From assembly GCA_019096195.1 (NCBI GenBank), contig JAGTXK010000108.1, positions 62,001 through 126,000 on the forward strand: a DNA stretch of 64,000 bases. The letters run 5' to 3'. A program made the translations under genes and the position numbers. Below the pieces are notes generated by a model. It was not told the origin of the DNA and made no database searches. It was given only the letters and a program-made list of their open reading frames with translations. The first letter of the stretch is position 1. The number at the start of each line of letters is the position of its first letter. The stretch is from Boletus sp. NGJ (Eukaryota; Basidiomycota; Agaricomycetes; Boletales; Boletaceae). Positions 12,421 to 24,485 of this stretch are shown piece by piece.

Positions 12421-13300
12421 GACTTGTGCTATGCAATGTTGCTCCATAAGCAGGTTTCCTTATTGATACACAGGTCCAGGTGCCTCATTTCTTTCAGTTG
12501 GTGCTTATCCTTACCCGCATTCCAGCTACTAGCCTTGTTGTGACAACCTTGCCACATGTAGTCTTACCCTGGCACTTGTGAATACTTGTCATATCTCGGC
12601 TGCCGGACTTGGCTCATGACAACTGTACACTTTGCATCAAACCAACCCCACACAAAATCTGACATATTCCTATAAAAGGGCCCGGTTCAATAGTCAAATG
12701 TATATATGTGCACCACATTACATTCACATACATGCACAGTTGGCCACCTTGCACTTCCTATGTGCCTCTCCGGAGCTTGAGCAGCTATGCCCATGCATAG
12801 CCTCATTGACCTTAGTGATACCCTTAGATGTTTAACCACAAATTATCTCGTCCACCACGGACAGACTGGTCCTATGCACCCAGTGTGCACATCAGTGTGA
12901 CCAAGCACCACATTATCTAATGTGTTCTACAATCATATAGCAACCCTGCACAAAATCTGACATGTTTTCATAAAGAGCAGTCTAACTCCAGTCAAACATA
13001 TGTCTGCACACCCACTCACACCACATCACATTCACATATGTGTGCTAGCTGGTCATTCACTCCATCTCCAGAGCTCCAGCAGTAGCTCACTCACAACTTT
13101 GTTGACATTAGGAATACCTTTTGTCAATTGCAAGTCCCCTGGTTCACCAAGGCCAGGCTGTCTCACAGACAACCACATAAAAGCTACAGAATCACTAGAA
13201 ATTGCTCTTGTGGGAATCCTACAAATGCGGCATGCATGTCAGTGTGATCCAGTGCACCACATTATCTCATGTATTCTATTGACATTCAATGCAGGATAGA
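12421..13300 (-). promoter_or_regulatory. Conserved WD40 upstream region with duplicated module
   Basis: The stretch upstream of unit B matches those of unit E (45010-45420), unit F (51950-52560) and the detached copy (34821-35230). A core CATAAA(G)GGC, then GTCAAA, then CACATATGTGTG, then CCGGAGCT occurs twice here, near 12665-12780 and 12970-13080. The recurrence next to every unit suggests promoter or 5' UTR sequence. It could also be an unrelated repeat carried along by duplication. No coding sequence is evident. Confidence 0.55.
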
Positions 13301-13490
13301 GTGTTGTATTTCGTTGTCACCAGAGCGGAACCATGGACATTGTCCTCAATCATCTCCTACTATCCAGGAGAAATTCATTTTAGGGCTAGGACATTTGCAG
13401 CCATACTAAATAGTACTTGAGTTTGTGATAAATAAAACATTGAAACCAGGGGAATGCAACAACCCTTGTCAAAGTTGACATCCTTTACAT
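13301..13490. repeat. Unit-boundary repeat
   Basis: CATGGACATTGTCCTCAATC and the following ~140 bp recur at 16615-16757, about 3.28 kb away. This marks the period of the WD40 tandem row. No gene is seen in it. Confidence 0.6.
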
Positions 13491-15900
13491 TTAAAATGGC
13501 TCTCATCAATCGGACACTGTCCTTTGATCCTGACCTCTGTGTGTATAGACTTGATCAATAGCCATTGTGTGAATATATACTGGAGCTTGGCTTATTACTA
13601 GGGCTCGTGCTGATGTGCCTCATTATGTGTATCTGACTAAAAAGACAACAACCACACCAGAAACATGACAGAAAAGGTAGCATAACCCAATGCTTTCCGA
13701 TGCTGATTCACTCTAAGTCTAATAATGGAGGTTAAAGAAAGGTAATGTGCACTGATAACTGAACACCTGTGGCCTCAAGTTGAGATGGATTGTTCGTTTG
13801 TTGCAACTAATAGAATGTGGGCTGTCATGATGAGTTCTATCATCGCCAGAAAAAAAATGCACTGTGCTGGCCTCATTTGCGCCCATAGAATGTTGTCCAC
13901 TGCATGACGGGTCCTTGTTCAGAGGCTTGGGAACAGTAGTCTTCACAGGTGATTTATCCTGTAACATGGGATAAGTCTCTACATACAAACTCGAGACACA
14001 ATGAACTTGAACCTCTTGTCTTTCCCATGATGTTGCAACTGTTTGCTAGAATGACATGTTAGACACCCCATGTCTGATTGTCTATCAAGGAAGCATACTC
14101 ACTGGCCTACGTTGTCCTGCAGCCATCCACAAGGGTCCCTTGTTTGTTGCATCCATTCTCGCTGTGGAGTGGGAAGAAGATTGACAATTGGCAGGCTTGT
14201 GTGACTTTCCAGAACATTGATCTGGCTTATGTGAAGCTGGGCCCTTGCTACCCATTTTCTGTAGCCACTTTTTGAACATTGAACAGCCTTGAGGTGAGTC
14301 GACAGTGTTGACATTTTCCTGTGCATGAGCCATTAAAGGGAAGGCCACTGGTGGGGCAGCTGACAATTGTGATATGGTGTGAGATGTCCTGACTGGCTAT
14401 ATCTCATCCTCCTAACCCTTGGGGGGCATAACCAGGAACAGTGACTCCAGCAACATCAACACAGATGCAAGAGGTGAATAAAGTGCTCACCCACCTCATC
14501 ATTATAGTCGAATTGGGGAGTAGGGATGCTTAATGGTATCTCAACCTATACCATCATGAGAACTCACTTTGAGGGACAAATGAATGAACAGATACCTCAA
14601 GAAGATCACCTATGCCGTCGTCATTGTGTTCCTTGGACTTAACTCAACTGGATTCCATAGGATCTTCCTATTGTACATACACAATGACAGAGTTAGCACA
14701 ACTATTTCAGCGATGGAATGATGAAATCCTACCAGGGTGGAGCCAGGTACTATGCTGTGGTCATCGCCCAATGTCAAAGGCTGCTCATCTTGTTTTACTT
14801 CTTCGCAAGTAGATGCCTGAACAGTTTGTTGGTGTTGAAGAAATGGCCTATTTGACATGCAAGGAGCATGAAGGCACAAATACTTACATTGAATGGACCA
14901 GTATACAAGTCTAGAAGAATTTTACCAAGATTACAAATGTCAATTTTCCCCCTATGTCTTCCAATTGTGAGGTGGATATCATTCAGTAAGATGGTGATCG
15001 ACAATATCTTTTCGCTGTTCTCAATAACTGAATCAATCAGAGCCAGTGTTGATATGTCTAGGAACAAGATGGAATGGCCTGCAAAGGTAGCAATTAATTT
15101 GGCAGCTAGGACAACACAAAAGACATTGTTCCCATGGGGAAACTGCAATTCAGCAAGCTGGAATCCAGTGGATGTATTAAATGATCTGATTTTGTTGTCA
15201 CTATCAGTAGATGCAGCAAATATTTGCTGGCCATTGCTTGACCATGCAAGTGGAGTGTCCAACAAGTTGGGTATGTCAATTTTGATGATGATGAGGTTGT
15301 TACTGATTTGACTGTCGAAAATGTTGATTGAAGTCCTTCAGCAGGCAGTGGCGAAGTGCACCCCATCTGAGGAGAATCAAACTCCAGTGACAAAATCATC
15401 ATGCTTCAGTGGGCCAACAAGTTGTTCCTTCATCTTGATGCTTTAGATGCTCATGTCTTTGCAACTAGTTCCAGTGGTAAACATTGTTGAATCTGGGGAG
15501 ACATCCACTACCCACACCAAGTTTTCGCCCTCCACATTGATGAGCTTTTCGAGCATGTATCTGTATCACATGCTTGCCCCCTTATCAGTCCCACACACTA
15601 TCCATTTGTGATCCCTCAACACGGAAATGGCGTACACCTTCATTCCCATTTGCTTTCCGACCTCTTCACTGTCTAAAAGTCACCATTGTCAAATCCCATC
15701 TTCACTTCCACCCAAAAGATGTTTTCCATCAGGGTGGAACGTGATTGCCCACACTCGATCAGAGTGACCGGTGTCAAGTACTATCGTTGGGCCTTTTGAA
15801 TAGTCAGTACTGTTCAATGACTCATTGGAGCTGCCAGCTATGCACCGATATTCGTTGGTGACATTTTCACCAATGATACACAATCATCGATGGCAAAATG
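13491..15900 (-). pseudogene. WD40-repeat gene, unit C
   Basis: The first exon is open at 15883-15689 (GENVTNEYRCIAGSSNESL, then VLDTGHSDRVWAITFHP), giving the ancestral N-terminus. Blades 2-4 are in broken frames. Blades 5-7 are open again at 15265-14880 (LAWSSNGQQIFAAS, ATFAGHSILFLDIS). A GT-AG intron follows DLYTGPFN as in unit F. The tail exon (14366-14085, FKKWLQKMGSKGPA) and last exon (13988-13719, DKSPVKTTVPKP) are retained. Several stops and frame shifts make it a pseudogene, although it is structurally full length. Confidence 0.8.
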
Positions 15901-16604
15901 GTAAGGATCAAGATATGTTTCAGTTTGCTTGTGCTATGCAACTGTTGTTCCATAACTTGAAACACATTTCCTTATCATTCACACAGTACAGTACATAATT
16001 TGTATCTTTGGTGCTTATTCTTCCTTGCATCCATAGCCTCATTGCAACAACCAGGTAAGGTTTAACTTATCACATCGCCTCGATAGCTACCTCGAATGGA
16101 TGAGTTTCAATGATACATCACTAGGTCATCTGGACTTGCTGCCCCCAAAATGGCGTGTGCAATGTAGAATGAATTGTGAATGTACCTCCTTGGCATTGGT
16201 TAATAGACTCCAACAAGGTTAGGATGGCATGCACTCTGGGTGTGTCTATATGAAATGATCTATATACATAGTGGTTAGATATTGTTTGTATAGGGATTTG
16301 GTGGTAGCTACTCACCTCAGTCATTGTGCTTTGGGCAGACAGACTAAGGTGTTGTTCGGGATTATATCAAGTTTATATACAGGAAGAAGAACAATAAATG
16401 AGAAACCTATCATATGGAATCAAATTGGCAAATGGATGATATGGAACAAAAAGAAATGGAAAATATCTAGCAAGAACATATACTGTGTGGTTGTGTAGAG
16501 CCTCAGTGTTCTCCACACTTCCAGTTAACATGCAGGTGATGCAGTGACATTTAACAGCACAGCTGTGTGGCTGCTTGCCTAATTTCAACATCGGTGTGAT
16601 CATT
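15901..16604. other. Upstream of unit C, no gene recognised
   Basis: About 150 bp match the WD40 upstream sequence (TGCTATGCAACTGTTGTTCC near 15935). The remainder, to 16604, matches nothing else in the window. Short open frames here have no recognisable motifs. Confidence 0.5.
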
Positions 16605-17889
16605 ACTAGAGCGAGACCATGGACATTGTCCTCAATCATCCCCTACTACCCAGGAGAAACTCACTTCAGGGCTAGGACATTTGCAACTGTACTAAATTGT
16701 ACTTGGGTCTGTGATAGAGAAAATATTGAATTTCACATGGGGGAACACAAAAACTAATATATACCGTCGTTGAAGTTGGCATTCTTTGCGATTGCAATGT
16801 GTACAGGCTTGATCAATGGCCATTGTGTGAATATATACAAGAGAGCTTGGCTTATTACTAACTAGGGCTCATGCAGCAGGTGACACAAACTGAAAAAAAC
16901 TGCATGATTGATGTCCACATCCTTGCAGTTCAGTGTAGCATCTACATACATCACATCAAATCAACTGGGTCTATGTGCCTCATCATGTGTATCTGACAGA
17001 AAATACAACAACCATGCCAGAAATGTGAGTAAAAGGGTAGTGTAACCCAATGCTTCCCGATGCTGATTCACTTAGTCTAACAGTGGAGGTGAATGGAAAG
17101 TGATGTGCACCAATAGCTGGACCCCCACAGCCTTGAGTTGAGATGGATCGTTTGTTTGTTGTACCTAATAGAACATGAGTTGTTGTGGCAAGTTCTATCA
17201 CCATAAGAAAAAAACGCACTGGATGGAATTCGTTCACACCTGTAGAACCTTGTCCACTACATGACACATCGTTCTTCTGAGGCTTCGGAACAGTAGTCTT
17301 TGCAGGTGATTTATCCTGTAATATGGGATGAGCCTCTACATAGTACAAACTTGAGACACAATGAACCTCCTCCTATGATGTCGCGACTGTTTACTAGAGT
17401 GACATGTTAGACACACCACGTCTGATCGTCTATCAATGAAGAGCACTCACTGGCCTGTGTTGGCCTGCAGCCATCCACAAAGGTCCCTTGTTTGTAGCAT
17501 TGACTCCTGCCGAAGAGTGGGAAGGTGATTGAGGACCAGTAGGCTCATGCAACTTTCCAAAAAGTTGACCAGGCCTTGATGAAGTGGGGCCTCTGTTGCT
17601 CTTCCTCTGTAGCCACTTTTTGAGCATTGAACGACCCTGAGGTGAGTTGACTGTGTCAAGATGTTCCTCTGTACATGCTGCTTGAGGGGAGGCGACTGGT
17701 GGGGCAGCTGATAGTAGTTGTAATATGGCGTGAGATGTCCTGACTGGCTGTATCTTATCTTCTCAGCCCTCAGTAGATGAGACTGAGGACAGTGACTCAA
17801 GCAACATCAACATGGAAGCAAGAGGAAAATAATGTGATTGCCCACCTCATTGTCATAGTCAAATTGTGGAGCAGGGGTGCTCAATGGGA
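16605..17889 (-). pseudogene. WD40-repeat gene unit D, 3' half (tail exons)
   Basis: Carries the boundary repeat, the last exon (about 17348-17050: DKSPAKTTVPKPQ) and the tail exon (17627-17433: KKWLQRKSNRGPTSS, SPSHSSAGVNATNKG). It ends at 17889 in the sequence GGTGCTCAATGGGACCT. In units B and C the equivalent sequence runs straight on into CAACCTATA. That continuation is found at 24486 here, so the gene has been split by ~6.6 kb of foreign DNA without obvious loss at the break. Confidence 0.78.
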
Positions 17890-19686
17890 CCTGATGAAGA
17901 GGCTATGAGACAAGCCCATCAACAGCAAGAACAAGCAGAATACTCGGAAGCACTGGAAGCACTGGAAGCAGTATCAGAGCACCCAGAACCACCACCAGAA
18001 CATCTGGAATTCCAGAACATGTCGGAGATAAACCCAATATTCCAGGAGCCTTTTCAGCATCCATAGAAAACATGGAGGATTTCATATTCACTGCTTCTGC
18101 AAACTCAGACTCAAATGAACCCCTTCCTAGAACACTCAAGGAGGCTTACTCCAGAGTACTCTGGAAATCAGCAGTGGAAGAAGAGCTTCAAAGCCTCAAT
18201 TCCAATTATGTCTATGAAACTGTTTTCATCCCAGAGGGAGTCACCCCATCACTTTCAAACCTGTCTTTCGCATTAAACGAGACCAAAGTGGAAATGTGAA
18301 ACAATACAAGGTTTGAATAGTTGCATGGGAATTCACCCAAAGAGAAGGAGTTGATTATCAGGAAGTTTTTGCCCCAGTAGCAAACCTCAATTCAGTCCAT
18401 ACTCTGATTGCCCTGGCTGCAAAACACAATCTAGAGTTGGATCAAATGGATGTCTCCATGACATATCTGAATGGAGAACTTGAGGAAGATACCTCTAGAT
18501 GGTATTCCTATCCAACCCAGATATTGCTGGAAGCTCTGACACTCCCTGTATGGACTCAAACAGGCTGGATGAACTTGGATCAAAACTCTGGATCAAAAGC
18601 TTGCAGAACTTGGCTTACTTGTTTGAATGCAGCGACTTGCCTCTATGTCTACTGGAAGGACAAACAGGTCTGCTTCCTGGTGGTCTATATTGATGACCTA
18701 CTCCTAGCTACCAGCTCTCAGAAGTTCATGGATTCCATCAAAAAAGGAACTTTCTTTCAGTTTCAAAATGTGGGTTCTTGGAGAAGCCAACTACATCTTG
18801 GGGATTGAAATCAAGCGTAATCGTGAGCTTCAAACCATCTCTCTATCCAAATCACAGTACTGCTGGACAGTTCTGGAATGTACTGGCATGTCAAACTGTA
18901 AACCTGTATGGACTCCGATGGCACACAATTCCCACCTCCCTGCAACTGATCCAGAGAATGATTATATCATTCCAGAAATGGTCATGGAAGAACATCATGT
19001 CTCTTACCTCACTATCATCAGGTCTTTGATGTACCTCATGCTTGGAACACATCCAGATATTGCATACACAGTTGGGACACTTAGTCGGTTCAGTGCAAAA
19101 CCCAAACTAGTTCATTGGGAAGCAGCAAAATGAGCACTTAGGTACATCCAAGCCACAAAGGACATGGAACTCAGATTTGATGAAACTGAGATCTCAATGG
19201 ACTTGGACTTCCATGAATATACTAATATTGGGTGGTCTCAGGATCCCAACAATTCCTGATCCACTTTCGGCTTTCTCTTCATGAGCAATTGTGGAGCCAT
19301 CTCCTGGTCCAGTAAACAACAAAGCATGGTTGCACTTTCCACTACCGAGTCAGAATACATTGGACTTAGCAATGCTGGACAGCATCTTGTGTGGCTTCAG
19401 ACCTTCTTTGATGAAATTGGACATACACAAAAGGGTCCAACTGAGCTATTCTGTGACAATCAAGCTGCTATAATCCTATCCCGTGATCCACAGTTTTGAG
19501 CATAGACCAAGCACATCCAATGGAAGTACCACTTCGTCAGAGATGACCTCATTGGAAAAGGGAAAGCAATTATTTGCTAGTTCTGATCAAAGATATGGTG
19601 GCAGATATACTTACAAAACCACTTGTAAGGGATCAACACTGGAAGTTCATTAAAGCCATGGGACTATGGTTATACTCAAGTGGGAG
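17890..19686 (+). mobile_element. Ty1/copia 3' half: reverse transcriptase and RNase H (fossil)
   Basis: Begins abruptly after WD40 sequence with the end of the linker (a repeated EALEALEA stretch). Reverse transcriptase follows (LKEAYSRVLWKSAVEEELQS near 18130; YIDD near 18690; LGIEIKRN near 18800; SLMYLMLGTHPDIAY near 19030). Next comes RNase H (SWSSKQQSMVALSTTESEY near 19300; FCDNQAAI near 19450). A purine-rich AGTGGGAG tract precedes the LTR at 19687. It is broken, with roughly half a dozen interruptions. The gag-integrase half of the same family lies elsewhere in the window. Confidence 0.88.
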
Positions 19687-20112
19687 TGACCATAATCAAG
19701 TCCCGAACCATTTCAGTTCTGTCACTTCCGATCCTGGAAGTACCATTCTGAAACCACATTCTGGAACCTCCAGTTCTGAGGGTTGCTTTCAAGATTTTCC
19801 CATGTTCTTCCACAGGTTCTGAGATGGTCATCTTGGAACTGCTCTGGAACTGTTTCTGGAACATTCCCATGCTCTTTCCAAACTCAGAATGAGCTTTTAT
19901 TACAGTTAGACTTCCCATCATTTCTTAGCCAATATTTACACATATTATGCTTCTTTTGGGCCTGTTCATATAATATCATATATAACATAATATAAGTATA
20001 CCTTCACCCATAGTATATATAGTTTCCACTCAATAACACACCTCAGTCATTTTTATCCTTTTAGGCAGCAGCTGAGTCTTGGGCATTCCTGCCCTTTCTT
20101 AAGATTCTGTCA
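19687..20112 (+). repeat. LTR of copia 3' half (form lacking the 52-bp segment)
   Basis: 426 bp, TGACCATAATC to GATTCTGTCA. It aligns with 5280-5762 (opposite strand) but lacks exactly the GT...AG segment present there. It is followed by GAATTGAAAG, not by a primer-binding site, so this is the element's outer 3' edge. Confidence 0.85.
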
Positions 20113-21105
20113 GAATTGAAAGGAACAACCAACAGACAGAAGGATGAAGCCTATATCTGATATCTCAAGTGTTGCTAACTAAAGCAATATATGAGAGGGA
20201 GAGAGGCAATATTAAGACTAAGAGGAACATGGTATACTACCAGCTACTTATATACTACTGATAGCAGTGCATGGGCCATGCTATGCTATGACATCATAGG
20301 GACAAGGAAATGTTAGTGTCCAATAGCAAAAAAGACAAAAGTGGGAATGAGATGCATGTGTGATGCACATGTAAGTGAAAGGTAGTCCATGGCATTCTGG
20401 AATGCAGCTACATTGTGATATGTCAAGAGAGTTAATAGATAGGAATGCATACATGAAATACACGAGAAATAAAAAGGTAACACTTAAGGCATTGCATAGA
20501 TTAATCATTGAATCTGGTATCAAGATAGGATTACATCGGGGAATGGATGGGATATTGTCTAATGTCTATGGTGGGATCTAATAAATAGCCTTGTGACAGT
20601 ATTGTGGATAGCATCAATGATCTATGGTGTGAGCCAAGGATTGGAGATCAAAAGGAGGGTTGCTGTGAAGTAAGTCCTATTGGTTGGGGATCTGAAGGCA
20701 AGCTCCTGATTAGTAACCTTGTGTGGATACCAAGTGCTACATCAGGCATGTTTACAGGAGGTGTAGTGTACCAAGCACTGTGTCAGATACTATTTGTGGA
20801 ATGGCATAGTTTAGAGGTGTGCAGGCCTGTACTTGTGGTGGTGAACACCAGGGTTAGCCATGAGGCTACTTGGTATCATATGTATGGTGGATATGATGAG
20901 AGTACTGCTAGTAAAAGCATACATGGGTATGGGCAATGGTGTGGTGTATCATATGGTGAAGAATATGATGAGGAACTACTCTAGGTGTATGTAAAGTGAG
21001 GTAAGGATGGAGTTTGGTGAATGGTAGGTGAGAGTATCGTCTATAGGTAGTATGAGAGTGTAGGGAGGGTAGTGATAAATAATGGATATCACATGTTAAC
21101 ATTTC
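20113..21105. other. Unassigned flank of the copia 3' LTR
   Basis: A 126-codon frame (20604-20984, plus) starts MDSINDLWCEPRIGDQ and has no motif I recognise. The region is CpG-poor and low in coding signal. It is most likely host or old repeat DNA that flanked the copia insertion. Confidence 0.4.
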
Positions 21106-22830
21106 AGGAACCCCCCTAGGCTAAACCAAATCCCACATCTGACAACAGAGAGAATGAAAAGAAGAAATCCAAATTTATCCCCTTCATCAAGGGCAAACTC
21201 CCTCCCAATATGTCCTATAGAAGATTGCCAACTTTGAGTTTGTTGAACTCTGATAAGGGATGTTCCAAGGCCATCAAAACTCATAAATTGCAAGCTGATG
21301 ACTCCTTTAGTGTTGTCAACTCCCATGACATCCTCACACTCTGCCCTGTTGCCTCCATCAAGGTGTCACACAATGCCAAAGTGGACCAAGAGCTGTCCTT
21401 CAGCGATTTCTTACAGGCAAAGAACATGTTCCTATACCATGCCAAATAAGCAGCCTGGCCAGACTCCTATGTAGATGCCCTTGCTGAGTTCTTCTGGCAC
21501 CTTGAGAACCACCCCATGTGACTGACAGAGAATGGAGACCTCTGCTGCCCACATCCGCCAGCAATGGCACAATGACATCAAATTCAACTTCTGTGATGAG
21601 CTGTTCAACATCTTCCTAATCAACAATGTCCTCATGACCTCCATAGCATTCAAGATTAATTTGTCCATTCTGGCCAAGAACATATACAGAGTAAGCCCCA
21701 TTTCCTCTCCCCCCTCACCCACAGCTAACCCTTTTCTCCCCACACCTGGCACCCTCCAACTACTGCCTTTTTTTTTTTTTTTTTCCTCCCTCCCTATCAC
21801 CAATGATGCCCCTCCCACTGCTGTGACTCTCACTCCCTCCCACCCATAACACCCCCTTGTTGGAGTCTTCAAACAACCCCTCCCTCTCATTCTTCTTGCA
21901 CCACTTGCACCATTCCTCCATCCCACACTGGGAACACCTCCCATGAGTGTTGATGAAACTTGTGCTCCATCTCCCCTCATCACTGGCAGTTTCACCAGCC
22001 ATCAGGGTTGAGCACATCAGTGCCCCACCACTACCCCCCACCTCCCCAAAGACATGCCACCACTACTCCAGCAGTTCCTCTGCCCCCTTCAAATCTATCT
22101 GCCCCATTGACTTCTATACAGGCGAAAGCAATGGAAACCCTTTTTCAAATGACGGGTTTCCCCAGATGTTTGCTTTGCCTCCCATGGTTAGAACACTAGA
22201 AAAGCTTTAAGCAAGAATGAGCTCATTAGTGTTCCTTGTGACGGAGTTGCAGGTAGCTGCTCTAACGCATTTAAGTTCATTGCATGAACTGAACATCACT
22301 AATGCATCATCACATTACGGTTTTTGGCCAGTGAGTCTAGAAGGAAACACCCAGAAATATGCAAGGTCTGACAACTTTCCATTCCAAAACTAGCTTTACT
22401 TATACTCAGACAGGCAAAAACTCACTAGTCAATCCTAATAACTTCCCTTCCCCTTATAGCACCTTTAACACTGTATCCTTAATATTATCTACACTTCACC
22501 CAGATTCTCAAGGTGCAGTTAGAGATATAGCTAAAGCTTATCAAACTGTTCCACTCCACCTGTCACAGTGGCATGTGCTCATAGTGCGACTATCTGAGTC
22601 CTCCTTTGCAATTGATACAAATACCTGCTTCAAATTTGGCCCCTTGGGCAGCATCTATGGCAATCTTGCTAGTGCAGGAGCTGATATCATGTGCTCCAAG
22701 AGGATAGGTCCCATCCTAAGATGGGTAGATGACCATTTCTTCATCCATATTCCCAGATCCTATCTTGTCAAATACAATCAGACCCATTTGAAGGAGATCA
22801 TCAGACTGGGCACCGTCTTCCACATATGAG
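21106..22830 (+). mobile_element. DIRS-like retroelement fossil (RT domain and upstream region)
   Basis: An upstream region of the type that precedes the RT in basidiomycete DIRS-like elements lies at about 21140-21680 (LTLCPVASIKVSHNAKVD, DALAEFFWHLENHP). A reverse transcriptase follows at 22359-22829 (VRDIAKAYQTVPLH, FGPLGSIYGNLASAGADIM, ILRWVDDHFF). A VDD catalytic core and the GPLGSIYG block are typical of that group rather than of copia or gypsy. It is broken, with several interruptions. No recombinase or RNase H is seen before the right arm begins. Confidence 0.6.
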
Positions 22831-22918
22831 ATGATAGACAAAAAAGAGAACAAATACATGTGAATCACGAACTCACCAAATGTAAGCGAAGCTGTGGCTT
22901 GCTCTGGCGAAGACCTAA

Positions 22919-22934
22919 GGATCACAAGTGATCC
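22919..22934. repeat. 16-bp palindrome at inverted-duplication breakpoint
   Basis: GGATCACAAGTGATCC has 7-bp perfect arms around AA. The right arm of the inverted duplication begins inside its second half. Confidence 0.8.
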
Positions 22935-24485
22935 TATCTAATGTTCTCCTGATTCCTGAGTTCCAGATCTCCCTCATCTCTGTGAACTGACTTGCTTCTG
23001 CCAGCCTTTTCACCACCTTTCCAGCCAGTTCTGACATGTGCTATGTTTGGAAGCACTGGAACACCATACTTGCTACCACACAGAAAAATGGACTGTACCA
23101 TGCAAGAATTAATCCAAATGATCAGAAGGAAGCAGCACATGCCACAGTAGACATAAATCTTTCACACCAATGCATGGGCCATGTCTCTGCTCACTGCATT
23201 CAACATATGGTGAAATCTGGACAACTCCAAGGGATAGACACCCTAAGTGGTTCACCAACATTTTGTGAAGCATATGTCCTTGGAAAGATGAAGAAACTAC
23301 CCTTTGAACTTCAAGATGGATCTCACACCACTCACCCACTTGAAATGATCCGCACAGATGTTGGAGGCCCAATAACTCCAAGATCCCAGGAAGGTTATAG
23401 ATTTTGGATTGTCATCGTAGATGACTTTACCCATTTCCCTTGGATCTACTTCATGAAACGCAAAAATGAAGCACTTGGAATCTACAACCAGTGGAAAACA
23501 GATGTCCAAATACTCCTTCGCACTGAAATAGGACAAGAGGACTTCTCAGAATCCTATGTCAAGTTTGTCAGAAGTGATGGAGGAACCGAGTATGTCAATA
23601 TGGCATTCTGAAGTCAGTTCCGAACCGACAGAACACTTCATGAGACCTCAGCTCCATATACTCTGGAACAAAACAGATTAGTGGAACGGATGGATCAGAC
23701 CCTATGTACTCTTGCAAACACCATGCCAGAAGAATTAAACATTCAAAGTCTTTCTGGGCCAATGCAATGGCCACCGCTGCTTATGTTACTGCACAGAGCC
23801 CAACTTCTGGACTTGATGGAAAGATATCCTACCAAGTCTTTTTCAATCACCAAGTTGATCCCTCCTTCCAACCTTTTGGATGTCCAGCATATGCGTACAC
23901 CAAAGGAACAATGGGGAGGGAAATTCCAACCACATGGAAAGAAATGCATCATGATTAGATACACATATGGACAACAAGCCTACAAGCTCCTGAACATAGA
24001 ACGTTGAACTATCATCTCCAGTCGACATGTTACTTTTGATGAAACCAGAACCATCTCTGGAACTAAGTCAGCTCCATGGAATGGCCCTACTATTGAGGGA
24101 CAGTGGGAGGGCCTAATTCCAGAGCATCTTTGTCAACCAGAGGACAACAGTGGAGATGATGAAGACTACTGTCCATCCAATTCCAGACCAGTGGAAGAAG
24201 ATGTAGCTCCAGCAGATGTTCCTGAATGACCAGCAAGCCCCACTATACTAGAGCTTGCAGATCAATTTGAACAACTTCATCTAGATGCACTCCATCTCCC
24301 AGCTCCTCCAGCTATTCCAGCTGTTCCAATCCTCCCAGCTGCTCCAGTTCCTCCAGCTGTTCCAGCCCCTCCTATTCCTGCATCTATTCCTACTCATCCT
24401 GTTGCTCAACAAGCAGTTAATGTATGCAGAAGTAATTGACCACAATGACCAGCAAACAAGAACAAAGAATATCAATGTACTTTAT
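22930..24485 (+). mobile_element. Ty1/copia integrase region (right-arm copy, fossil)
   Basis: The integrase zinc and core regions span 23036-24007 (HQCMGHVSAHC, RTDVGGP, DDFTHFPWIYF, VRSDGGTEYVN). A Pro/Ala-rich linker repeat of LLQLFQ-coding type follows at 24285-24440. It starts at the duplication breakpoint, so gag and protease are absent. It ends at 24485 directly against CAACCTATATC of WD40 unit D. Broken. Confidence 0.88.

Noticed and set aside
21432-21995. Minus-strand 187-codon frame rich in Lys and Gly
   Set aside because: It is the complement of a T-tract and Pro/Ser-rich decayed sequence and lies antisense to the DIRS-like fossil. No motif.
17890-24485. Integration of a one-LTR copia circle into WD40 unit D
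   Set aside because: That would place a primer-binding site and gag right after the LTR at 20112. Instead unrelated DNA follows, so the order of halves is better explained by exchange or rearrangement.
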